Both the position numbers and the translations under genes were made by a program. A stretch of DNA of 9,309 nt from assembly GCA_913056505.1 (NCBI GenBank), contig CAJXLZ010000030.1:1-9309 (forward strand), read 5' to 3'. Positions 1-5,416 of the stretch are shown in pieces. Numbering within the stretch: the stretch's first letter is position 1; every line of letters starts with the position of its first letter. The DNA comes from an uncultured Desulfurellaceae bacterium (lineage in GTDB: Bacteria; Campylobacterota_A; Desulfurellia; Desulfurellales; Hippeaceae). Below the pieces are notes generated by a model, which was not told the origin of the DNA, searched no databases, and saw only the letters and a list, made by a program, of their open reading frames with translations.

Positions 1-111
1 AAATTAGAAGATATAGGCGCCAAGGATGTTTTTGTTGATGTCGTATGGGATCCCCCATGGAACCCTTCAATGATGAGCAATGAATCAAGAAAAAAATTGC
101 TTGGAGAATAG
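1..111 (+). CDS. MIP18/DUF59-family Fe-S cluster assembly protein (C-terminal end, partial)
   Basis: Only the last 36 codons are in the window, in frame 1, ending with TAG at 109-111. The visible protein reads KLEDIGAKDVFVDVVWDP followed by PWNPSMMSNESRKKLLGE. The segment VxVVWDPPWxPxMMS near the C-terminus is a hallmark of small DUF59/MIP18 proteins (SufT, PaaD and the Thermotoga TM0487 type), which act in the cytoplasm in maturing Fe-S proteins. The N-terminal part, including the usual Asp and Cys region, is outside the window, so the subfamily cannot be named. The stop codon touches the TTG start of the next gene, which suggests translational coupling and a shared transcript, although no functional link to a glycosyltransferase is obvious. 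Confidence 0.8.
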   Translation, partial: KLEDIGAKDVFVDVVWDPPWNPSMMSNESRKKLLGE

Positions 112-843
112 TTGACTATCGGATGCGCTATTATAACATACAACGAAGAGCATATAATAGAAAAGGCACTGAGAAGTGTAGCATTTTGTGACGAAATTGT
201 TGTAGTGGATTCAGGTTCATCGGACAATACTGTCAATATAGCAAAAAAGTATAGCAGTAAGGTTTATCATAAAGATTGGGAAGGATACGGCAAACAAAAG
301 AATTTTGCAATTTCAAAGCTTTCCACCGATTGGGTTCTATCGATAGATGCAGATGAAGTAGTCACACAAGAATTGGCTAATGAGATACAAAATACATTAA
401 AAGAAACCACACAAGACGCCTTTTTAATAAATAGACAACTGGTGTTTATGGGCAAACCCCTTAGATTCGGCGGGGTATATCCCGATTATAACTTGAGGCT
501 TTTTAAAAGGTATATGAGATTTGAAGAGAGCGACGTGCATGAGAAGATCAAACAAAAGGGAAAGAAATTGAAGAATAAAATTTTACACTACAGCTATGAT
601 AATCTATCGGATTATATAGATAAATTTAACAAATACACCTCTTTGATTGCTAAGGTACACCACTCTAAGAGCAAAAGGGTATCTGTTTTTTTTCCTTTTT
701 TTAGGATGCAGTATGAATTTTTTAAACGTTTCTTTCTGCAGCTTGCATTTTTAGATGGATATAGAGGCTCAACATATGCGCTGCTCTCCTCTTTTTACGC
801 TTTTGTAAAATATGCAAAGCTAATTGAACTCAATAAAAAATGA
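112..843 (+). CDS. Family 2 glycosyltransferase, LOS/LPS-core beta-glucosyltransferase type (WaaE/KdtX-like)
   Basis: This is a 243-residue cytoplasmic, GT-A-fold glycosyltransferase. The N-terminus TIGCAIITYNEE is the usual first beta strand of GT2 enzymes. The nucleotide-sugar region DSGSSDNT is at residues 33-40 and the metal-binding DADE (DXD-type) motif is at 79-82. The middle section, with KQKNFAI at 61-67 and VHEKI at 142-146, fits the short inverting enzymes that add glucose or heptose residues to lipooligosaccharide cores. The acceptor cannot be read from the sequence. The start is TTG at 112, directly after the upstream stop. A GGAG at 103-106 lies at a suitable distance, and there is no in-frame ATG nearby. 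Residues 190-235 are rich in aromatic and basic residues and may bind the inner membrane face. It overlaps the following deacetylase gene by four bases (ATGA), so the two probably act on the same surface glycan. Confidence 0.85.
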   Translation: MTIGCAIITYNEEHIIEKALRSVAFCDEIVVVDSGSSDNTVNIAKKYSSKVYHKDWEGYGKQKNFAISKLSTDWVLSIDADEVVTQELANEIQNTLKETTQDAFLINRQLVFMGKPLRFGGVYPDYNLRLFKRYMRFEESDVHEKIKQKGKKLKNKILHYSYDNLSDYIDKFNKYTSLIAKVHHSKSKRVSVFFPFFRMQYEFFKRFFLQLAFLDGYRGSTYALLSSFYAFVKYAKLIELNKK

Positions 844-1601
844 TCTATACAATAACTGTCGCATTTGCAATATCTATATTTCTGCTACGTTTCAACTTTT
901 TTAGGAAACCCCAAAAAGGCATCCTTGTACTGCTTTATCATAGAATTTCAGACGAAAAAACAGGATATTCGGTTGATAAATTCAGCATATCACCACAGGT
1001 TTTCAAAAAGCATCTATCTATATTAAAAAAGCATGGTTACAGGTCTGTATCACCATTTGAAATAGATAATATTGTTGATAAAAAATTATATTTAAAAGAA
1101 AAGCTTGTTCTTATAACCTTTGATGACGGATATAGGGATAATCTTGATGCTGCGAAAATTCTAAAAGATTTTGGTATGACCGGACTATTTTTCATATCCA
1201 CAGCATATATCGGCAAACAATATAACGGTGTTAATATGCTGAAAATTGATGATATCAAGAAACTAATAAAAATGGGTATGTATATAGGCAGCCATTCACA
1301 TTTCCACAAAAAGTTATCGAATTTAAGCAAAAATGAGATAGCGCGTCAGATACAAATATCTATAGAGATATTAAAGCAATTTCAAGATATTGAAGATTTT
1401 GCTTATCCTTACGGCGATATAAATTACAATGTGATAAATGTATTGAGGGATTTAAATATAAAACGGGCATATGTAATACGGCAGAAAAAATATCTGCCCA
1501 ATCAATATAACAGCCTAAACATTCCGCGTTCTATAATAAGAAGCAAAGACAATACAATGGATTTTTATTTAATTATGACAAGAGGAAGGGCACACTTTTA
1601 A
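840..1601 (+). CDS. Membrane-anchored polysaccharide deacetylase (NodB domain, carbohydrate esterase 4)
   Basis: This 253-residue protein has a hydrophobic N-terminus (about residues 3-18) that looks like a signal anchor, placing the enzyme on the periplasmic side of the inner membrane. The NodB/CE4 motifs are present in order: TFDDG at 93-97 (catalytic base and first metal Asp), SHSHFH at 151-156 (the metal-binding H(S/T)xxH motif), and YPYG at 189-192 (motif 3, usually RxPYG). In the family these bind a divalent metal and remove N- or O-acetyl groups from glycans. Early LLYHRIS (residues 31-37) is typical of the PgaB/IcaB-like branch. The start ATG overlaps the stop of the glycosyltransferase gene as ATGA, indicating coupled translation and a joint role in a surface polysaccharide or LPS. 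The substrate is unknown. The gene is very AT-rich. Confidence 0.88.
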   Translation: MIYTITVAFAISIFLLRFNFFRKPQKGILVLLYHRISDEKTGYSVDKFSISPQVFKKHLSILKKHGYRSVSPFEIDNIVDKKLYLKEKLVLITFDDGYRDNLDAAKILKDFGMTGLFFISTAYIGKQYNGVNMLKIDDIKKLIKMGMYIGSHSHFHKKLSNLSKNEIARQIQISIEILKQFQDIEDFAYPYGDINYNVINVLRDLNIKRAYVIRQKKYLPNQYNSLNIPRSIIRSKDNTMDFYLIMTRGRAHF

Positions 1602-1619
1602 CTAAAAGTTAATTTTTTT
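1594..1619 (+). terminator. Weak AT-rich hairpin with T-run after the deacetylase gene
   Basis: ACTTTTA at 1594-1600 is the exact inverse complement of TAAAAGT at 1603-1609, and seven T residues follow at 1613-1619. The stem overlaps the deacetylase stop codon (TAA, 1599-1601). With one G-C and one C-G pair at most and a tiny loop it is weak, so it is only a probable terminator separating the glycan genes from the satP promoter just downstream. Confidence 0.4.
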
Positions 1620-1620
1620 C

Positions 1621-1648
1621 TTGACTTATTACTATCATTTCATATAAT
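1621..1648 (+). promoter_or_regulatory. Sigma70-type promoter for satP
   Basis: TTGACT at 1621-1626 matches the -35 consensus at five of six positions. It is separated by 16 bases from a perfect TATAAT at 1643-1648. The expected transcription start is near 1655, giving a leader of about 87 bases before the satP ATG. It lies after the putative terminator of the upstream operon and is one of the clearest promoters in the window. An imperfect inverted repeat (CTATCA 1632-1637, TGGTAG 1652-1657) brackets the -10 box and could be an operator. Confidence 0.75.
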
Positions 1649-1730
1649 TTTTGGTAGAGTTAAATGTTAGTTTATTTATTATTGTAATTAAGCAGCATGA
1701 GGTTGTTCTGTTTTATATTTTATTTTTATT

Positions 1731-1737
1731 GGAGGTG
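1731..1737 (+). promoter_or_regulatory. Strong ribosome binding site that fixes the satP start
   Basis: GGAGGTG lies so that the GGAGG core ends six bases before ATG 1742. The earlier in-frame ATG at 1697 has no such site and would add a 15-residue extension that the family lacks, so 1742 is the start used. Confidence 0.85.
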
Positions 1738-1741
1738 TTTT

Positions 1742-2293
1742 ATGGCTGAAGGAAAGGTTGCTAATCCCGGACCATTGGGATTAGGCGGATTTGCTCTGGC
1801 AACGTTTATTTTAAACGTTCATAACGCCGGATTGGTGCCAGCGGGACTGGATGCTGCGCTGCTTGTTGGAATGTTCTATGGCGGATTGGCGCAGTTAATA
1901 GCAGGAGTGCTGGAGATGAAAACAGGAAACACATTTGGGTTATGCGCATTCGGATCATATGGAGCATTCTGGATAGCGTTAGTATTTTTAGTCCTGTTTG
2001 TCAGGTGGGGATGGATACCAGCAGCATCGCTTGGCGGCGCATTGGGAATAACGCTGATTGCATGGACAATATTTACAACCATTTTAACAATTGTAACATT
2101 TCAAACAGGTCATACCACATTGATAGCTATATTTGTTCTGTTGGACATTTTGTTTATCTTGCTGACTATCGGGCACTATTCAGGCAGTGCTGCAATTAGC
2201 CATATTGCCGGATGGGAAGGAATCTTAACAGCACTTGTTGCATGGTATGGTATGTGGGAAGGTCTCCATGCACAATTTGTAATGAAAGCTTAG
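1742..2293 (+). CDS. satP: Acetate/succinate transporter, GPR1/FUN34/YaaH (AceTr) family
   Basis: This is a 183-residue inner-membrane protein with six predicted hydrophobic segments, the same size and layout as Escherichia coli SatP (YaaH). Family features are NPGPLGL at residues 8-14 (the NPAPLGL signature with Gly in place of Ala), GGFALATFILNVHNAG directly after it, and FYGGLAQLIAGVLEMKTGNTFG leading to a YGAFW segment. A late GHYSGSAAISHIAGW segment also matches the family. The family imports acetate and succinate with protons. The protein begins at ATG 1742, set by the ribosome binding site at 1731-1737. It is transcribed alone from the promoter at 1621-1648 and closed by the hairpin at 2326-2354. 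The coding region is visibly richer in G and C (about 43-53 percent in several 60-base lines I counted) than its flanks. An XRE-cupin regulator gene follows. Acetate is the likeliest substrate, but this cannot be proved from sequence. Confidence 0.93.
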   Translation: MAEGKVANPGPLGLGGFALATFILNVHNAGLVPAGLDAALLVGMFYGGLAQLIAGVLEMKTGNTFGLCAFGSYGAFWIALVFLVLFVRWGWIPAASLGGALGITLIAWTIFTTILTIVTFQTGHTTLIAIFVLLDILFILLTIGHYSGSAAISHIAGWEGILTALVAWYGMWEGLHAQFVMKA

Positions 2294-2325
2294 ATAAATA
2301 AATTGCAACACTTGATGGAAATTTT

Positions 2326-2354
2326 AAAGAGCGAGAACTGTTCTCGCTCTTTTT
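2326..2354 (+). terminator. Rho-independent terminator after satP
   Basis: A perfect 12-bp stem pairs 2326-2337 with 2341-2352 around a three-base CTG loop and ends in TTTTT (2350-2354). The core GCGAGAA/TTCTCGC is GC-rich for this region. It ends satP transcription 37 bases before the regulator's ATG. On the minus strand the same hairpin is followed by TTTAAAATTT, so it may also stop transcripts coming from rsmG through the regulator gene. Confidence 0.9.
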
Positions 2355-2391
2355 ATATTATAAATGAATTTTAAGGGGAATTGATATAGCA

Positions 2392-2934
2392 ATGAAGATG
2401 TCTGAAAAAATTAAAACATACAGAAAGAAAAAGGGTATGACGCTTAAGGTGCTTGCCGGAAAAACAGGATGCACCGATGCATATATTTCTCAAATAGAGA
2501 CGGGTAAAGCTGTTCCTTCGATAAATATATTAAAAAGATTAGCTGAAGCACTGGAGGTTCAAATAAAAGATCTGTTGAGTGACGAAGAACAACAGGACAA
2601 ATTTTTCCTGTCAAAAGAAAAAAGAACACGAATCATATATCCGGGCAGTCATATAATAGCGGAGCTGCTTGTTTCAAAAATATCAAATAAATCAATGGAA
2701 CCGCTATATAAGATTGTTCCTGTTGGTTGCAAATCACAAGGAGAACACAGGCATGCGGGCGAGGAGTTCGGATATATTTTAAAAGGCAAATTGGAGTTGA
2801 AGATAGGCGATCAAATCAAGACTTTAGAACCGGGCGACAGCTTTTATTTTTCAAGTTCCCTACCACACTCTTATAAAAATGTTGGGGATGTTGATGTTGA
2901 AACAATCTGGGTAGTTAGTCCGCCTGTACTATAG
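2392..2934 (+). CDS. XRE-family transcriptional regulator with C-terminal cupin domain
   Basis: The protein has 180 residues. An XRE/Cro helix-turn-helix covers about residues 5-60, with YISQIETGKAVPSINIL at 31-47 as the recognition region. A cupin_2 barrel spans roughly 105-175. Cupin motif 1 is intact (H119, H121, E125 in GEHRHAGEE, then G132), and motif 2 (PGDSFYFSSSLPHSYKN, residues 147-163) supplies H159, so metal binding is likely. Such two-domain proteins bind operator DNA and sense a small ligand through the cupin. Related proteins include SutR/PuuR-type regulators, and this architecture often sits beside acetate or amine utilisation genes. Its position behind satP suggests control of satP, which is inference. 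The start is ATG 2392, with AAGGGGAA at 2373-2380 about 11 bases upstream, and a second ATG lies at 2398. I see no clear promoter between the satP terminator and the gene. The 3' end overlaps rsmG by six bases, tail to tail. Confidence 0.88.
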   Translation: MKMSEKIKTYRKKKGMTLKVLAGKTGCTDAYISQIETGKAVPSINILKRLAEALEVQIKDLLSDEEQQDKFFLSKEKRTRIIYPGSHIIAELLVSKISNKSMEPLYKIVPVGCKSQGEHRHAGEEFGYILKGKLELKIGDQIKTLEPGDSFYFSSSLPHSYKNVGDVDVETIWVVSPPVL

Positions 2935-3522
2935 CTTATAAAGATTTAAGGCAATACCATTAATTTCATAACTATCTACTATTTTTAGTTGGCTTAAATT
3001 GATTTTAGGCGACGTAAAATGTATTAAAAAATGTGCTCTTAGTATGCTTATATTCTTTAAAAAAACAGGTGTTATATTAACTCCCCTTGTTGTAATGTAT
3101 TTTATATTAAGTGGCTTATTTTTCAGGTTCAATGATTCTAATGCTATATTGACTACACTGCATTTCAAATTCAGTTTGTTAAATATATAATTCAAAAATG
3201 TTGTCTTTTTACGATTTTTTTCTAAGCAGGCAATATCTATATTTCTATTGTATATTTTTATAGGTATGGCAGGAAAACCTCCCCCGGAGCCTATATCCAA
3301 GATCCCCTCTTTCACGTTACCCACCAGTTTAAAAAATCCCAATGACGGGATTAGCAACTTGTCAACTATATCTTCATCCACTGTTTGTTGAGATATCAAA
3401 TTAACCGTTCTATTCCATTTCTTGAGCTGAAATAGATATTCTGCAAAATCATCTATATTTTCTTTGGATAGATTGAATTTTCCGAATCTATCTTCAAGCA
3501 GAACTTTTAATTTTTCTCTCAT
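2929..3522 (-). CDS. rsmG: 16S rRNA (guanine-527-N7)-methyltransferase RsmG (GidB)
   Basis: This 197-residue cytoplasmic SAM-dependent methyltransferase belongs to the family that makes m7G527 in the 530 loop of 16S rRNA. KKWNRTVNLIS at residues 34-44 is the family's N-terminal signature. ILDIGSGGGFPAIPIKI at 74-90 is the SAM-binding motif I, and LEKNRKKTTFL at 100-110 matches the K..FL motif. The C-terminal half is divergent: the usual SRA is TTRG (144-147), and the late KG motif is not recognisable. The length is slightly below the usual 205-210. The ATG at 3522 lies inside mnmG, with a 29-base overlap. The only GG-rich stretch (AAAAGGG) touches the ATG, so translation probably depends on coupling with mnmG. 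It is the last gene of the minus-strand operon. Confidence 0.92.
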   Translation of the reverse strand: MREKLKVLLEDRFGKFNLSKENIDDFAEYLFQLKKWNRTVNLISQQTVDEDIVDKLLIPSLGFFKLVGNVKEGILDIGSGGGFPAIPIKIYNRNIDIACLEKNRKKTTFLNYIFNKLNLKCSVVNIALESLNLKNKPLNIKYITTRGVNITPVFLKNISILRAHFLIHFTSPKINLSQLKIVDSYEINGIALNLYKL

Positions 3523-5380
3523 CCCTTTTCATATATATCAAAAGTAAAGAAACGGCAGCTGGCGTAACCCCCGGCATGCGCATAGCCTGCCCTATGGATT
3601 CCGGTCTTATATCCATAAGTTTACCACGAACCTCATTGGACAGCCCGCCTACTTTGTTGTAATCGAAATTTTTCGGTATAATGAGAGATTCATATTTCCT
3701 AAATTTTTCTATCTGCTGATACTGTAGTTTAAAGTATCCCTCGTATTTTATCTGAATCTCCACCTCTTGTTTAATGAAACTATTTAATTCTCCGAGATCC
3801 GGAATAAGTTTTTTTAAGGTATCGTACTGAATTTCTACTCTGCGCAAGAGTTTTGCAAGATCAGTTTTTGTTTTTATAATTTCTGTTCCTAACTCTTTCA
3901 ACTTCTGATTAAATGCTGCTGTTGGGAACACGAAAGTATTTTTTAATTTATACACACTTTCTTCTATCTTCTGCTCAGTCTCTTCAATACGTTCAAAATC
4001 TGTTTTATCTATCAGTGATAGATCATAAGCCTTCTTTGCTAAACGCAGCTGTGTATTATCTTCCCTTAATAACAGTCTATATTCAGCACGGGATGTAAAC
4101 ATCCTATATGGCTCTTTTGTGCCTTTTGTAACAAGATCGTCTATTAAAACACCAGTATATGCCTCGTCTCGCCTTAAAATCAGTGGATCCCTATCTTGTA
4201 TGTACAAAGCCGCATTTATACCGGCAATTATACCCTGAGCCGCCGCCTCTTCATATCCACTTGTACCGTTAATTTGTCCAGCCAGAAATAGGCCATGGAT
4301 TTTCTTTGTTTCCAGTGAATGTTTTAATTGTGTAGGATCTACAAAATCATAATCTATGGCATATCCCGGCCTCATAATTTCCACATCTTCCAACCCCTTG
4401 ATGCTTCTTAAAAAAGCCAGTTGCACTTCATACCCCAAAGAGGTGTGAAGTCCGTCTGCATATATTTCCGTAGATCCTTCATCCTGTGGCTCTAAAAAAA
4501 TTTGATGCCTCGGCTTATCATAAAATCTGACTACTTTGTCTTCTATAGATGGACAATATCTCGGGCCTAATGATGAAACCATTCCGCTGTATAGTGGCGA
4601 TTGATCCAGATTAGATAAAATAATATTATGTGTTTTTTCGTTTGTATAAGCAAGATAACACGGTATATTGGGCCTATTAAAATTTTCTGTTTTAAAAGAG
4701 AACGGGGCTGGATTTTCGTCGCCAAACTGAGGCTCGAGTGCATTAAAGTTTATTGTCCTGGCGTCTAACCTCGGCGTTGTTCCCGTCTTTAACCTGCCAA
4801 TTCTTAACCCTAAAGAGCGAAGACTATCAGATAATTTTATAGACGGCGGTTCCCACGCCCTTCCTGCACTATATTCATTCAAACCTATAAATACTTTACC
4901 CTTCATAAAAGTTCCGGTTGTTACGACAACAGCACTGCACAAATACTCATTGCCTATATTTGTTTTAACACCTACTACTTTACCATTCTCCTCTAAAATT
5001 TCATCCACTGTGGCCTGCTTCATATCGAGATTATCCTGATGTTCCATAATGTGCTTCATTCTCAATCTATAAGCTGGCATATCTGCCTGCGCACGTGATG
5101 ACCAAACAGCAGGACCTTTGCTTTTATTTAATATCTTAAACTGCAAACCTGTTTCATCGATATTTCTCGCCATCTCTCCACCGAGCATATCAACCTCTTT
5201 AACAAGATGCCCTTTAGCCAATCCGCCTATGGCTGGATTGCAGCTCATAGCTCCTATGGAATCCAAATTGATTGTTATTAATAGTGTTTTCATTCCCATT
5301 CTCGCAGCTATTAGAGAAGCCTCGCACCCTGCATGGCCTCCACCTATAACAACTACATCATACCTTTTCGGATAAAACAT
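3494..5380 (-). CDS. mnmG: tRNA uridine-5-carboxymethylaminomethyl(34) synthesis enzyme MnmG (GidA)
   Basis: This 628-residue protein is full length for the family. It is the FAD-dependent partner of MnmE and installs the (carboxymethyl)aminomethyl group at C5 of wobble uridine 34 in tRNAs reading NNA/NNG codons. The FAD dinucleotide motif GGGHAG is at residues 13-18. The redox-active cysteines are both present: C47 in SCNPAIGG and C276 in GPRYCPSIEDK, which is PROSITE signature 1. AGQINGTSGYEEAAAQG (about 368-384) is signature 2. The C-terminal helical domain that contacts MnmE includes MRMPGVTPAAVSLLLIY (600-616). The ATG at 5380 is preceded by a good ribosome binding site (GGGAGAG). Immediately upstream of that site lies the parS palindrome, in the only sizeable gap of the operon. 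rsmG begins inside its last codons. Confidence 0.98.
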   Translation of the reverse strand: MFYPKRYDVVVIGGGHAGCEASLIAARMGMKTLLITINLDSIGAMSCNPAIGGLAKGHLVKEVDMLGGEMARNIDETGLQFKILNKSKGPAVWSSRAQADMPAYRLRMKHIMEHQDNLDMKQATVDEILEENGKVVGVKTNIGNEYLCSAVVVTTGTFMKGKVFIGLNEYSAGRAWEPPSIKLSDSLRSLGLRIGRLKTGTTPRLDARTINFNALEPQFGDENPAPFSFKTENFNRPNIPCYLAYTNEKTHNIILSNLDQSPLYSGMVSSLGPRYCPSIEDKVVRFYDKPRHQIFLEPQDEGSTEIYADGLHTSLGYEVQLAFLRSIKGLEDVEIMRPGYAIDYDFVDPTQLKHSLETKKIHGLFLAGQINGTSGYEEAAAQGIIAGINAALYIQDRDPLILRRDEAYTGVLIDDLVTKGTKEPYRMFTSRAEYRLLLREDNTQLRLAKKAYDLSLIDKTDFERIEETEQKIEESVYKLKNTFVFPTAAFNQKLKELGTEIIKTKTDLAKLLRRVEIQYDTLKKLIPDLGELNSFIKQEVEIQIKYEGYFKLQYQQIEKFRKYESLIIPKNFDYNKVGGLSNEVRGKLMDIRPESIGQAMRMPGVTPAAVSLLLIYMKRDERKIKSSA

Positions 5381-5390
5381 TATCTCTCCC

Positions 5391-5416
5391 TAAAATGTTT
5401 CACGTGAAACATTTTA
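5391..5416. other. parS: parS centromere-like site (ParB-binding palindrome)
   Basis: TGTTTCACGTGAAACA at 5396-5411 is identical to the 16-bp bacterial parS consensus bound by chromosomal ParB (Spo0J). The palindrome is perfect well beyond the core, covering all 26 bases from 5391 to 5416. It occupies the mnmE-mnmG gap and includes the mnmE stop codon (complement of 5414-5416). In many bacteria a parS copy lies in or next to mnmG (gidA), close to the origin, so the position fits. No parA or parB gene is in the window. In the mRNA this palindrome could also fold into a hairpin directly upstream of the mnmG ribosome binding site. Confidence 0.93.

Noticed and set aside
1697..1741. Earlier in-frame ATG giving satP a 15-residue N-terminal extension
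   Set aside because: It has no ribosome binding site, while ATG 1742 has GGAGGTG at ideal spacing and gives the family's normal length.
1655..1741. Riboswitch in the satP leader
   Set aside because: I see no stable stems or known aptamer core; the leader is mostly A and U.
1942..2199. 85-codon frame overlapping satP in another frame
   Set aside because: It is composed like a frame-shifted shadow of the transporter, with no start signal, while satP itself is unmistakable.
2999..3190. 63-codon plus-strand frame inside rsmG
   Set aside because: It has no recognisable family and no separate promoter or ribosome binding site, and it lies wholly opposite a conserved gene.
5118..5375. 85-codon plus-strand frame opposite the start of mnmG
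   Set aside because: It is the complement of the conserved FAD-binding region and shows no signal of its own.
5391..5416. The palindrome read as a rho-independent terminator between mnmE and mnmG
   Set aside because: It has no loop, an AT-rich outer stem and no following T-run beyond the stem, and it matches parS exactly.
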